Assembly: GCF_014652635.1 (NCBI RefSeq)
Contig: NZ_BMZE01000006.1
Coordinates: forward strand, 1 to 64,000
Origin: Devosia pacifica
GTDB lineage: Bacteria; Pseudomonadota; Alphaproteobacteria; Rhizobiales; Devosiaceae
Length of the DNA: 64,000 nt
Direction of reading: 5' to 3'
The notes beneath the pieces were generated by a model, which ran no database searches, had not been told where the DNA came from, and saw nothing but the letters and a program-made list of their open reading frames with translations. Of this stretch, positions 1-8,893 are shown piece by piece. Position numbers and translations under genes: made by a program. The first letter of the stretch is position 1; each line of letters begins with the position of its first letter.

Positions 1-3000
1 TGAGAGTGCCTGCAGCGCGGAGCGGCGAACTTCATAGTGGGAGTGGTGAAGCGCTTTGATGATCGCCGTTCGGCCCTGTGCCGTGTTGAGCGAGGCCAGC
101 GCTTGAATCGCGGCTTGGGCGTCGTCTTCGTCGTCGGAGACCGCCCACTCCTCGGCCAGAGCGAAGACATCGTGGCCCTCGGCCGCGGAGATTACCAGAA
201 GAAGCCGTGCTAGACCGCGCGGTCCCTGGGCCATCAAGGTATCCGCTTGGCCCGGCGGAAGTTCGCGGAAACGCTGCAGTAGCGTCGCATCGTCGGCGCC
301 CAGCGTCCGCGCCAAGGCCAGGTGAACGGCGGCAGCGCCGTCGGGGGGACTTGCTGCGAGCACCCGCTGCGCCAGCGCAGCCTTCTTCTTACCGAATTCC
401 AGGTCCGTGATTTCTGAGGCCAGCAGGGCGGCGCGGGTTGGCGTGAGCGTGGGCAAAAGCGCGAGCAGGATCGCCTGAGCCGACGACTTTCCCGAATTAT
501 CAGCACCGTCGCCTTCCAGGAAGGACAGGGCACGAACTGCAGCATCCACGGCCTTGGGGCCACCGCTGCTCAGCGCCGCCAAGACGCGACCGCGTGCGAA
601 GGAAAGACGGCGGTCGGCGATAACGCCCAGACCCTCGGCCTGCAGACGATCATCATCTCCGGCCATCGAGAAAAACGCGTCGAGTTCCGCAGGGGTCACC
701 TTCGGCGAGCTGTGACGCATCGTCTCTGCCCACAGGGGCAGAATAAGGTCCGGGCGCGGATGATTCTGAATCCAGCTGTGGCCCTCCTGCCGGCGGCGCG
801 CCTTAACATAGCCCTTCGCGAAGTGTGCGGCGGAGGGTCCCTCATCCTCGACGCGCTCTTGAATAGCCAGCCCTGCCGCAAAATCGAGCTCACCCTGCCA
901 GGCCTGGCGTCGCTCTTCCCTCGAGGCGGTCAAGGCCGCATCAACCGCCGCGTCCATTTCCAGGATCTGATCCCAGACAATGTCGTGTGGGGGATTCCGG
1001 CCCGTCATTGCACCCTCGGAGATCGCGTCGGCGCTCATCACGAAGTCTGCGGCCCCGACCACGTGGCGACCCGCAGTGAGGAACGCGTCCGTGAAATCAA
1101 CCCCAAATGGCTTCAGCCAAGACAGGAATTTATCGGCGTCATAGTCGGTGGACGTCCACGGAAGCTGGTGAGCGATGAACCCTCTGAGGATACGCAGGCC
1201 GGGATCAGCGGCCACAATCGCGTCGCGCATGACCTTCGTGATTTTTGGCGGTTGCCAACCAAATCCCGCCCATCCACTCTCCTTGGGTGCGCCGCGTTCG
1301 AGCCAGTCGACCAACCGACCAATTGGCGTCGTCGTGGTGAGCTGGCGACTTGCTGCCCGCCAGGCCTTCCGAAAAGCGCCGGAGTTTCCTACAGCGTTGC
1401 TGAGGCCGTCGATCAAGAAGCCCTCGAAGGCAATCACGATGTCTTCGTCCAGAAGCACCCCACTCCCTTCGAGCTCGCGGGCTCCGGCGACAAGCCTCTG
1501 CAACGCATCCAGCCAGTCTGGCTCCCTCTCGGCTAACGCGACGGCAGCCCGCGTTGCAGCGTTCAGCCCGGTTTCAGCTGCCCGAGGGTATTCGCGAGCC
1601 AGGCTTTCCACAGCCTCGATCACCTTGGCGTGGGCCGTGTAAGCGCCGTCACCGTCTTTGGTTAGCTGCGTCTGGGCGAGATGCAGGGCCAAATCGTCCA
1701 GGGCGATGTCGTCGTCCTTCGCGGCACGATCGACTTCGCGCCGCAAACGGGCGAGTGCCCCTGGTTGTAGGTTCTGGGAGTAACGTAGCAGTGACCACAG
1801 TACGGCGGCCCCGCGAACACCGCGATCACCGAAGGCACCGATCTGATCTCGTACCACTTGTAGGCGGCTGTCGCTGAGTGCCCGGTCTACAAGCCGATTG
1901 ACATCGGCCTCATCCGGCTTGGAAATGGCCGTCAGTTCTCGCCCAAATGCGATGAGCTCGAAAGGCGACTTGAGTTCGCGGAGTAGGCGCGGCTCGTGCT
2001 GATGCACAAGGTCCTGGCGCCACGACACAGCAGTCGCCAGCCCGCCATGCAGGACAGCGCGTCGGGCGTCGTTGTCATAGGCGGCATCATCGATCACGAC
2101 AGCTCGGTCCGACCAGGTCGGGGCTGGCACTGCACCTAGGGCCGCCCGATAAATTTCGCTCCTCGAGGTGATCACGAATTGCTTGTCGGGCGCCCTTTGC
2201 TGGATGAGGGCGGCGATCCGCTTCGACCAGTCCTCAGCTTCGCTCCTTTTCAGGCCGGATTGTCCCCAAGGATCCTCGAGATGAAACAAGACTCGTCCGG
2301 GCGCTGCGAAAGCGGCCTCGATCGCGGCCAGTCCGGCCATCTCCCTCACGACCTGGTAGGGAGGGTCGGCCTGCCGCCGATCGTAAGTCAGCTTGTCGGC
2401 GGTAAGACTCTTGCCGTAGCCAGACGGTCCAATGAGCAGTACGGCGCCCAGCTTCGTCAGGCTGTTTTCGGCGTCTGCGAGATTGGCGGGTGGCACGTAC
2501 CGGGCCAATTGCGGATTGGGATGCGGGATGCCGCCGTACTCCTCGGCGACTTTTTCAACATCACGTCTACGGAGCGGATCGGGGACCTCAAGGAAGCGGT
2601 CTTCCACCATCCGCTTGAGCCGATCGACGACGGGGTCGAGGCTCTGGATGGGAACGTGCAGATGGGCAGTCAGGATCTCATCGATCTGACGCCGTGCCTC
2701 TTGGAGAGTCATGCCCTCAATCAGGGCGAAGCGACCGGCGAGGCTCTGCTTTTCCTTTGCACTCCCCTTGAGGTTGGTGGGGATGAAGGTGGCATTCGAG
2801 CGATCTCCCGGACTTTTCACTCGACCTTTTGCCAAGACGGCGTCGACGCTGGTATTTGTGATAAAGACATAGCGACGGTTGGCGTCGCCCAGTAGCAGAG
2901 CCTTCGCGCGGGCGCGGGCCTTTGGCCCTTTGGTCCCCTTGGCGGCTTTGTCCTCCACCACGGCGGCAAAGTCCTTTGCACTCCAGAAGCCCGCTCCCTT

Positions 3001-3237
3001 GAATTTTACTTGCACGTGGAGCTCGCCCGTCGCCGATATCTTCAGGCTTGCTTCGGCCGCTTCGGCGGGCACGGCGAGGTTAGCCTTGACGTCGTCGTGC
3101 GAGGCTGGCTCGACGATTATTTCGTCAGCGCTGGCATCAGGACCGAACATCAGTCGAAGCGCGACCCAGACGGTCACAAGCTTCTGGTAGTCGTAGCCCT
3201 GATACGACGGGTTAGCCCCGCCAACATCGCTATCCAT
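1..3237 (-). CDS. Avs-like defence ATPase: Cap4/DUF4297-like nuclease + STAND NTPase + HEAT-like repeats (3' end cut by window edge)
   Basis: An open frame of at least 1079 codons runs from ATG at 3237 off the left edge, so the C-terminus is missing. The N-terminus has the GYDYQ motif and a likely PD-(D/E)XK-type active site (E43, D48-D49, Q76-V-K78), as in Cap4/DUF4297 nucleases. A P-loop GPSGYGKS lies at about residues 270-277, followed by a Walker-B-like LEDPWG near 320 and a TSRSE motif near 357, the pattern of nSTAND-type NTPases. The long C-terminal part is helical and ends in HEAT-like units. Family knowledge: this layout is that of antiviral STAND sensors, where the repeats detect a phage product and the nuclease is the effector. 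A GAGGGAG site precedes the start. It follows the phosphatase gene by 39 bases and is probably the last gene of that operon. The specific trigger cannot be seen. Confidence 0.8.
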   Translation of the reverse strand, partial: MDSDVGGANPSYQGYDYQKLVTVWVALRLMFGPDASADEIIVEPASHDDVKANLAVPAEAAEASLKISATGELHVQVKFKGAGFWSAKDFAAVVEDKAAKGTKGPKARARAKALLLGDANRRYVFITNTSVDAVLAKGRVKSPGDRSNATFIPTNLKGSAKEKQSLAGRFALIEGMTLQEARRQIDEILTAHLHVPIQSLDPVVDRLKRMVEDRFLEVPDPLRRRDVEKVAEEYGGIPHPNPQLARYVPPANLADAENSLTKLGAVLLIGPSGYGKSLTADKLTYDRRQADPPYQVVREMAGLAAIEAAFAAPGRVLFHLEDPWGQSGLKRSEAEDWSKRIAALIQQRAPDKQFVITSRSEIYRAALGAVPAPTWSDRAVVIDDAAYDNDARRAVLHGGLATAVSWRQDLVHQHEPRLLRELKSPFELIAFGRELTAISKPDEADVNRLVDRALSDSRLQVVRDQIGAFGDRGVRGAAVLWSLLRYSQNLQPGALARLRREVDRAAKDDDIALDDLALHLAQTQLTKDGDGAYTAHAKVIEAVESLAREYPRAAETGLNAATRAAVALAEREPDWLDALQRLVAGARELEGSGVLLDEDIVIAFEGFLIDGLSNAVGNSGAFRKAWRAASRQLTTTTPIGRLVDWLERGAPKESGWAGFGWQPPKITKVMRDAIVAADPGLRILRGFIAHQLPWTSTDYDADKFLSWLKPFGVDFTDAFLTAGRHVVGAADFVMSADAISEGAMTGRNPPHDIVWDQILEMDAAVDAALTASREERRQAWQGELDFAAGLAIQERVEDEGPSAAHFAKGYVKARRRQEGHSWIQNHPRPDLILPLWAETMRHSSPKVTPAELDAFFSMAGDDDRLQAEGLGVIADRRLSFARGRVLAALSSGGPKAVDAAVRALSFLEGDGADNSGKSSAQAILLALLPTLTPTRAALLASEITDLEFGKKKAALAQRVLAASPPDGAAAVHLALARTLGADDATLLQRFRELPPGQADTLMAQGPRGLARLLLVISAAEGHDVFALAEEWAVSDDEDDAQAAIQALASLNTAQGRTAIIKALHHSHYEVRRSALQALS

Positions 3238-3276
3238 TTCCGTCCACTCCCTCGGGACAATGTCGTATCGCCCTCG

Positions 3277-4013
3277 TTACTCTATTCTCACATAAAGGTT
3301 CGAGGCAGCCTGATCGCCGGCGACCGTGATCCCGCCGTCGGACTTGATCCGGGAAATCAAGATGACACTTCTGTCATCTTGCTCGTCTCCATGCGGGAGA
3401 CGATCCCCGTTCACAAAGGCGATCTGACCGTCAGCGCCTATGTCGGCCCACAAACCGTCCGTTGCGACGAGCAAAGGCCGATCGTCCAGTTCGATGAAGC
3501 TAAGGTCTGGCGCCGTGAAGTGCTTCGATCGGAAGCTTCGCGTCAGAACATGACGCGCAGGCTCTTTCGCGAGGATATCGATCGGAACGGATGCAAGAGC
3601 GTTTGCCAGAGTGTGAGGTTGCATAGCCACGTTGTCTGTCCATTATCAGCACGGCCGACGAGGCAGTCGCCCGCGTGCAGCACGACCACCGGTCGCGTCG
3701 CTTCTGCGTACAGAAGCGCATAGCTCGCCGAGTCGCTTCGAAAGTCCTTTGCCAGCGCAGCATGAGCGACGCGAAGCTGTTCGGCCATAGTCTCCGAAGT
3801 CGTCTCGTCGGCACTGGCCACGAACCAGTTGACCATCAGTCGCGCGATTTTCTCAGCAAACTGACCGCTTGTTGGTCCCCGAGTGGATCCGTCGAGAACG
3901 ATCGCCAGAAGTTTATCGCCACGGACGCCAATGCCGGCGTGGTCGCGGTTGTCGGCTGTTCTGGTTCCCTGCTGAGAGTGCCACTCGATTTCAAAAGTCA
4001 TCTCATTCGGCAC
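3277..4013 (-). pseudogene. PP2C-family Ser/Thr protein phosphatase, frameshifted
   Basis: Two overlapping minus-strand frames together make one PP2C-like protein. The first, from ATG 4013, carries the N-terminal metal site region (NRDHAG, then LDGSTRG) and GDCLVGR. The second covers 3277-3630 and carries the C-terminal PP2C motifs (ATDGLW and DDRSVILI). Homology leaves the first frame near 3600-3640 and resumes in the other, which fits a one-base deletion or a -1 frameshift. The gene start overlaps the end of the nucleotidyltransferase gene (4003) and it precedes the STAND nuclease. PP2C enzymes remove phosphate from Ser/Thr with two metal ions. No partner kinase is encoded nearby. It may be a pseudogene, a programmed frameshift, or an assembly error; no slippery homopolymer is obvious at the junction. 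Confidence 0.65.
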
Positions 4014-4704
4014 TTAACTGGCTCAAGGCCACAAGGCGATCGTAGACAATGTCAGCACGGCCCGCCGGTCCTCGAATGTTCCCCTGCAGGAAATGGTCGA
4101 AGTTCTGATCTGCAAGAAGCTCCGCCATTTGCTCGGCGATGTAGGTTCGGAGCTCGGGCTCTGCCTCCGCGATTTCCTCGATGAGCGCCTCTCGGCCGTC
4201 GACGAGCAAGAGAATGTCCTCGGCATCTCGGCTCCCTATGAGGTCGCCTTCGCCGCGACCGCGATAGGCCTCCAGCTTGGTTGCGACAAATAGGGGGGCC
4301 GTGAGGCGCCGGATCACAAGCGTTTCCTCCAGCTCTGCCGGGACCGCCGTCTCAATACCCTTGCCATACCAACGATTGGTGAAGCCAAGGATCGCCTCGT
4401 CGTCCGGCATGAAGTCGACTTTGAGTTCGCCAAGTTTCATCCGGCAAATGACATTGTCGTCCGGCGACTCGGTGAAGCCCCGCTCGCGCAACTGGGCCAT
4501 CAGCTCCGCCCATTCGGCATACCCGGCGAGATCGACAATCAGGTCGACATCGTCGGTCGCCCTAACACCTTCGAGAGTAACGGGATCGGTTATGTAGAGA
4601 GCCGTTGTGCAGCCCCCGACAAAGACCAGGCGCTCCAGCAACTCGTCGCCGAGCGCAACAGCAACTGTCTTCAGCATTTCCTTGAGCTGCCCTTGGATTG
4701 TCAT
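4003..4704 (-). CDS. AbiEii-like nucleotidyltransferase
   Basis: The 233-residue protein has the minimal nucleotidyltransferase signature: VGGCTTALY near residues 28-36 and then ATDDVDLIVD at about 49-58, giving the G-G...D-x-D metal-binding core of AbiEii/MenT-like enzymes. Length fits that family. Its start overlaps the stop of the upstream winged-HTH gene by four bases (ATGA at 4701-4704), so the two are translationally coupled. In type IV toxin-antitoxin pairs such as AbiEi/AbiEii, the transferase is the toxin and an HTH protein the regulator or antitoxin. This pair has the same arrangement, but the HTH partner is not a recognisable AbiEi, so the toxin role is inference. An alternative is a regulatory nucleotidyltransferase belonging to the downstream PP2C/STAND genes. 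Confidence 0.72.
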   Translation of the reverse strand: MTIQGQLKEMLKTVAVALGDELLERLVFVGGCTTALYITDPVTLEGVRATDDVDLIVDLAGYAEWAELMAQLRERGFTESPDDNVICRMKLGELKVDFMPDDEAILGFTNRWYGKGIETAVPAELEETLVIRRLTAPLFVATKLEAYRGRGEGDLIGSRDAEDILLLVDGREALIEEIAEAEPELRTYIAEQMAELLADQNFDHFLQGNIRGPAGRADIVYDRLVALSQLSAE

Positions 4705-5267
4705 CCCAACCTCTCAGTCAACAGCTTCGCCGCCAGGTTGGCCTCCCGTTGGTTGCCCAGGCGGACGGCGTCGACGAGGGCGAGATACTCATAAAGACGC
4801 TCATCCTTTTCCGCGGCTTCCGGCACCGTTTTGAAGAGTGGCTCGACGGATTGACCCATTTCCTGGCCGCGAGCGTATGGCCACACGCTGATGAGACTGC
4901 CGGCGCTGTGCAACGATTCTCGAAGGACAGGCGCCGCAAAAGCCGTCGGCAGCCCGCGCTGCATGGCACCTGGCGTCGCGGGAAAGACAAATTTCAGGCC
5001 GTGAACGATGAATTCGCGTAGCTGGTGTTTGCTCGGCTTGGGTCGGCCGGACTTTCGGTCCTTGATGGCGATGCCCGATGCAATGCTGCGGTTGAGCGAA
5101 GCGCTGACCTCGGTTTTGCTGATGCCAAGCGCCGCTTCGAGGCCGCGTACGGAATATGGGTCCTCACCTCCGGCGAGCCCGCGCGGCTGAGGCGACGAAC
5201 CGGCATTTCGCTCGTTGTCCTCCAGACTTACCAGCTTTAATAGGATGACCACATCTTGGCTTTTCAT
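4701..5267 (-). CDS. Winged-HTH protein, partner of the nucleotidyltransferase
   Basis: I place the start at ATG 5267 (MKSQDVVILLKLV), because an upstream extension to 5357 has no family-like content. The 188-residue protein has a DNA-binding helix-turn-helix in the first 80 residues (YSVRGLEAALGISKTEVSASLNR), followed by a basic stretch and a helical C-terminal half. It overlaps the nucleotidyltransferase start by an ATGA. Similar HTH/nucleotidyltransferase pairs occur as mobile stress or toxin-antitoxin modules. The likely role is DNA-binding autoregulator, and possibly antitoxin, of the operon that runs on through PP2C and the STAND nuclease. This is inferred from position; no operator was recognised in the 96-base gap upstream. 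Confidence 0.65.
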   Translation of the reverse strand: MKSQDVVILLKLVSLEDNERNAGSSPQPRGLAGGEDPYSVRGLEAALGISKTEVSASLNRSIASGIAIKDRKSGRPKPSKHQLREFIVHGLKFVFPATPGAMQRGLPTAFAAPVLRESLHSAGSLISVWPYARGQEMGQSVEPLFKTVPEAAEKDERLYEYLALVDAVRLGNQREANLAAKLLTERLG

Positions 5268-5363
5268 TGCGTCCTGTCCTTTGTCCGGGGACAGAGGACA
5301 ACTATTCACAGGACAAGTCGCGCTGTCAACGGGAACGCAGTTGCTCGGCTCCGGCAAACTGCA

Positions 5364-7535
5364 TCACGATGAACTTGGAGAAATGCGCTGAGCCGTCATT
5401 TCTCGCAGGTCCGTGATCGAAACGAGTGTGCGCTTGGACCAGGTGTCGAAGGCTGATCGATCGCGGGCACCATGCTCGAAACCCCGATTGTCTTCGGCGA
5501 GCCTGGTCAGTTCGCGCACCAGTTTAGCGAGAGCGGGGTCACTCTCGGCGCTAACCTGCACATACGAAGCCAGAACTTCGAGACCCTCCACGGCAACAGG
5601 CACGCCATCTGGATTATAATTCTTGGCCACATCCTCAAGCTCGGTGAGGCAGCGACCCCATCCCTCAAGCGCCGCACGCTCCTTGTCGTTTCGGGCAGCC
5701 CTATGAACGAGCACATTAGCAAGGGCATGCAAACGCTCGGGCGCCTGGTCCAGCCAACGATCCACGATGGGCATGGCGACTTGCGTTGGGCTTCGGGAAT
5801 GCGTGCGAGCATCGGCGGCAATAGTGGTGATCCTGCCTGCATCGAAATTGAGATGGCGGCACACCTCAATCTGCAGCGACCGCAGCTCGGCCACGTTGAT
5901 CGGCCACCATCGCGCAAACTCCTGGGCTCGGTAGAACGCGATTACTTCTACCGAGCTCCGACCGTTTCCAAGGTTCCTGCGCTTGAATTCTACGAGACTG
6001 AACGAGGCAAACTCTTCGCCGCTTCCATCGGCGGTAAAGTCGCGAAACGGATCCACCAGAACGGCGAGTGCGCGCGTGCTGGCCTTTTGCTTGAGAAGCT
6101 TCTTGATCCGCTCGATCTGATCGATTTTGCCGCCGTAGCGGCGCAGCCGCGTGCCATGGACAAAAGGCATCCGCTGTTCCAGCTTGGATCGGCCGAGTTG
6201 CCACCATCCAACCAGTTCGCGCAGCCATTCCTGACGAGCACCCGGTTCAAGCGGCTCGGCCATCGGGTAGTTGTTGGGCAATGGTAACCGGTCCGTCTGG
6301 TGGGACGGCAGGTCCAAATGAACGATCAACGTATTGCCCTCGGCCTCCACCCGAGCGACCTCCACCACCCGCTCGTAAACCTCGTCGATGTCGCTGCCTT
6401 GAATCGTTGTCGGTCCGTCGGTGAGGTTTTCCGACGCCCAAAGGCGCTTCGTGATGGCCGTAAAGGCCGGCGCATCGACTCCGCCGCGTTGCAGCGGGAT
6501 AGGTTCAACGCGAATCGATGGAGTGTAGGGCAACCCTTCGAAAGTGAGCAAGCGCACGGCGTCGGTTTCGCGGCCAGCCTCGAAAGTAGCGCCGGAAACG
6601 ACCAACACGCGTCGGGCGCCGTCACCACCATGGTCATAGATGTGATCGAATTGTGCCGCGTGTTCATGTTTGTGACCGTGAACGACGACGTCGAACGCGC
6701 GGTCTCGGAGGAACCCCCTTACCTGCTCAAGATTGGAGAGATCTGCAAATGCCTTGATCTCCTCTCGAAGGCTTGGCGCCCGCAAATGATGGTGGAGCAC
6801 CGCGATACGCAGCTGCCGCCCATTGTCCGGCAGCAGAGTTGCGTCAACGAACCGTCTCACTTGCTCCAGTTGCTGTTCCGAGACCCTTGCCATGTCGTAG
6901 CGGGCGAGCCCGTCGAGCTGCTTTCGTAGCTCGGATTCCATTTCTTCGTCGTCGCCGGCGGCCAGTTGAGGCAATTGCGACCACACGGTTGCCAGTGGTT
7001 CAGGAAGAACGGCTGCGGCATGGCACCAGTTGCTCGAGTTGATCGGGAAGATCGCCCAGCGGCCGTCGGTATCAACAAGCGAATGGGGCGCTGCGGGGCC
7101 AACGTCATCGACGCCATCGAGCCACGGCACAACGCATCCACGGTCGCGCCATGTCGCGCAAAAGTCCCTGTAACGCTCGGCGGTCCCCGGATCATAGGCG
7201 CGATCGACATCGTGATTGCCGGGCGTCGCGACGATCCGCTCGGCCGTGATGCCGAAGGCGGCAAAGTGGTTGAGCAGCAGATCAAACAACAACGCGTGGC
7301 CGCCCTGCCTGCCACGGTCCTGCGCATCGCCCGAGAAGATCACCCCATCGAGGGTGCGGTCTTCGCGCTTTAGTCGTTCCGCCAGGCGCTCGAACACCTG
7401 TCGAAGGGCTGCCTCACGTGTTTGTGCCGGCAGGCCAACGACCGCGTTCTTACGGTCATCCCGCTCCAATGCCGTTCCCTCGTAGGCGATGTGGGCATCC
7501 GTAACGTGCAGGAACGTCGCTGAAGTCGAATCCAT
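5364..7535 (-). CDS. Calcineurin-like phosphoesterase with thymidylate-synthase-like C-terminal domain
   Basis: The start is taken at ATG 7535 (MDSTSATFLHVTDAH), giving 723 residues. The N-terminal third has all metallophosphoesterase metal-ligand motifs in order: VTDAH, FSGDAQDRG, GNHDVDR, HHH and VVHGHKHEH. Such enzymes use two metals to hydrolyse phosphoesters, including nucleic acids and nucleotides. The C-terminal part, about residues 455-600, resembles thymidylate synthase: SFSLVEFK, then VIAFYRAQE, then INVAEL, with a similar string in the protein at 9640-10407. The position of the catalytic cysteine seems to be Ser/Phe here, so it would not methylate dUMP. It may instead bind a nucleotide or modified pyrimidine. 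It lies 96 bases upstream of the HTH gene on the same strand and may head that operon, and it diverges from the MazG gene. Confidence 0.7.
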   Translation of the reverse strand: MDSTSATFLHVTDAHIAYEGTALERDDRKNAVVGLPAQTREAALRQVFERLAERLKREDRTLDGVIFSGDAQDRGRQGGHALLFDLLLNHFAAFGITAERIVATPGNHDVDRAYDPGTAERYRDFCATWRDRGCVVPWLDGVDDVGPAAPHSLVDTDGRWAIFPINSSNWCHAAAVLPEPLATVWSQLPQLAAGDDEEMESELRKQLDGLARYDMARVSEQQLEQVRRFVDATLLPDNGRQLRIAVLHHHLRAPSLREEIKAFADLSNLEQVRGFLRDRAFDVVVHGHKHEHAAQFDHIYDHGGDGARRVLVVSGATFEAGRETDAVRLLTFEGLPYTPSIRVEPIPLQRGGVDAPAFTAITKRLWASENLTDGPTTIQGSDIDEVYERVVEVARVEAEGNTLIVHLDLPSHQTDRLPLPNNYPMAEPLEPGARQEWLRELVGWWQLGRSKLEQRMPFVHGTRLRRYGGKIDQIERIKKLLKQKASTRALAVLVDPFRDFTADGSGEEFASFSLVEFKRRNLGNGRSSVEVIAFYRAQEFARWWPINVAELRSLQIEVCRHLNFDAGRITTIAADARTHSRSPTQVAMPIVDRWLDQAPERLHALANVLVHRAARNDKERAALEGWGRCLTELEDVAKNYNPDGVPVAVEGLEVLASYVQVSAESDPALAKLVRELTRLAEDNRGFEHGARDRSAFDTWSKRTLVSITDLREMTAQRISPSSS

Positions 7536-7666
7536 TAAATCCCCTCGTGCGGCCAATCGCGGTTGCAGACTATGCTTGGCCACTTCCCATGTGGGAAGAA
7601 TTCGCTTTCCGATTCACTTGCGTCAATGGTTTGCCTGCGGCAAGATTCTTGGAGGGGGGAATCAAT

Positions 7667-8893
7667 ATGGCTGTAGACGGGCGTGCGCTGCTCAGGAGCC
7701 AAGGCTCCCTCTTCGGTGATAGAGACCGCCCCATCGGGCTTGATGAGTTCCAGGCCTTCACCACCCGAACCGATCGGAACGACAAGTCCGGCGTCGATGG
7801 ACTGGGCTTTGTGCTCCTAGGCTTGTTCGGGGAGGTAGGAAGCCTTCTCAGTGCTCTCAAGAAAAAGCAGCGCGACAAGGATGCCTTCGCCGCCTACCAC
7901 GACGAGGTTATTGAAGAACTGGGCGACGCTCTCTGGTACTTCGCGAACGCCGCACTCCGCGCTGAGCTGCCGCTAAGCCAGATCGCCCGAAGCGTTCCGG
8001 CCAGGCTTGAGGATTGGGACTATAAGGGCCGATCAGGAGCCTCGACATTCGAGGACCTGCAGCAGTCCGAAGTGCCCTTCGTGGAAATCCTGGCAGGCGA
8101 GGAGGTAGAGCACCGGCTGCTCGCTTTAGCAGGCAAGGTTGGGGTGCTCCTGGCTGATTGGAGCGAAGGGCAGATCAAGGAGAACCGCGATCGTCTGTCG
8201 GCCGACCTAGTTGAGATTTTTCGCGCGCTGCTGATGGCGGCCGACGACGCTCATGTGAGCCTCGAACAGGCGGCCCGTAACAATGTGGCCAAGACGCTCG
8301 GTCGCTGGCCGGACCAGCGGCACTGGGGCCCTCTCTTCGATGAAGGCTTCCCCGACTATGAGCAATTACCACGGCAGATGCGGGTCGAGTTCATCGAGAG
8401 AACGGTGAACGGTCGGACATTTGTCGTTCAGCGATGGAACGGCGTTAATCTCGGCAGCCCGCTGACCGACAATCGCCACGAACAGGACGACTACCGATAC
8501 CACGACGTCTTTCACCTGGCCTTCGCCGGTATCCTTGGCTGGTCGCCGACAATGCGGGCGCTGCTGCGTCTGAAACGCAAAAGCCGGCCAGAGGTCGATG
8601 AGAACGAGGATGGCGCGCGCGCCAACATCATCGAAGAAGGCATCTCGACGTGGATCTTCAATCATGGTCTACGGCAGGCCGAGTTTCGAAACGCTACCTC
8701 TCTCGACTACGGCCTGCTTAAGGCTGTCCATGAGCTGGTACGCGGCTACGAGGTTGAGAAGCGCCCGCTCTGGCAGTGGGAGCGAGCGATCCTGGAAGGG
8801 TTTCGGGTGTTTCGAGAACTCAAGAAGCATCGCAATGGCGCGGTCGTCATTGACCTAACCAAGCGTACGATCGATTTTGAAGAGCTGCCATGA
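7667..8893 (+). CDS. MazG-like nucleotide pyrophosphohydrolase with C-terminal helical domain
   Basis: Start ATG 7667 is set by a strong GGAGGGGGGA site just upstream; the frame is open further upstream but that part overlaps the divergent gene's leader. The 408-residue protein has a MazG-type all-alpha NTP-PPase core near residues 40-95 (GLFGEVGSLLSALKK, then EELGDALWYF), whose acidic residues bind Mg. Family enzymes hydrolyse (d)NTPs to monophosphates. The C-terminal half holds a distinct domain with YHDVFHLAFAGILGW and a conserved-looking EDGARANIIEE string; I do not recognise its function. The stop overlaps the start of the glycosylase-like gene (ATGA at 8890-8893). A two-gene unit acting on unusual nucleotides or DNA bases is the natural reading. 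Confidence 0.72.
   Translation: MAVDGRALLRSQGSLFGDRDRPIGLDEFQAFTTRTDRNDKSGVDGLGFVLLGLFGEVGSLLSALKKKQRDKDAFAAYHDEVIEELGDALWYFANAALRAELPLSQIARSVPARLEDWDYKGRSGASTFEDLQQSEVPFVEILAGEEVEHRLLALAGKVGVLLADWSEGQIKENRDRLSADLVEIFRALLMAADDAHVSLEQAARNNVAKTLGRWPDQRHWGPLFDEGFPDYEQLPRQMRVEFIERTVNGRTFVVQRWNGVNLGSPLTDNRHEQDDYRYHDVFHLAFAGILGWSPTMRALLRLKRKSRPEVDENEDGARANIIEEGISTWIFNHGLRQAEFRNATSLDYGLLKAVHELVRGYEVEKRPLWQWERAILEGFRVFRELKKHRNGAVVIDLTKRTIDFEELP

Noticed and set aside
712..3190. Long plus-strand open frames in the first 3.2 kb
   Set aside because: They are shadows of the large minus-strand STAND nuclease gene, which has clear motifs; the plus frames have none.
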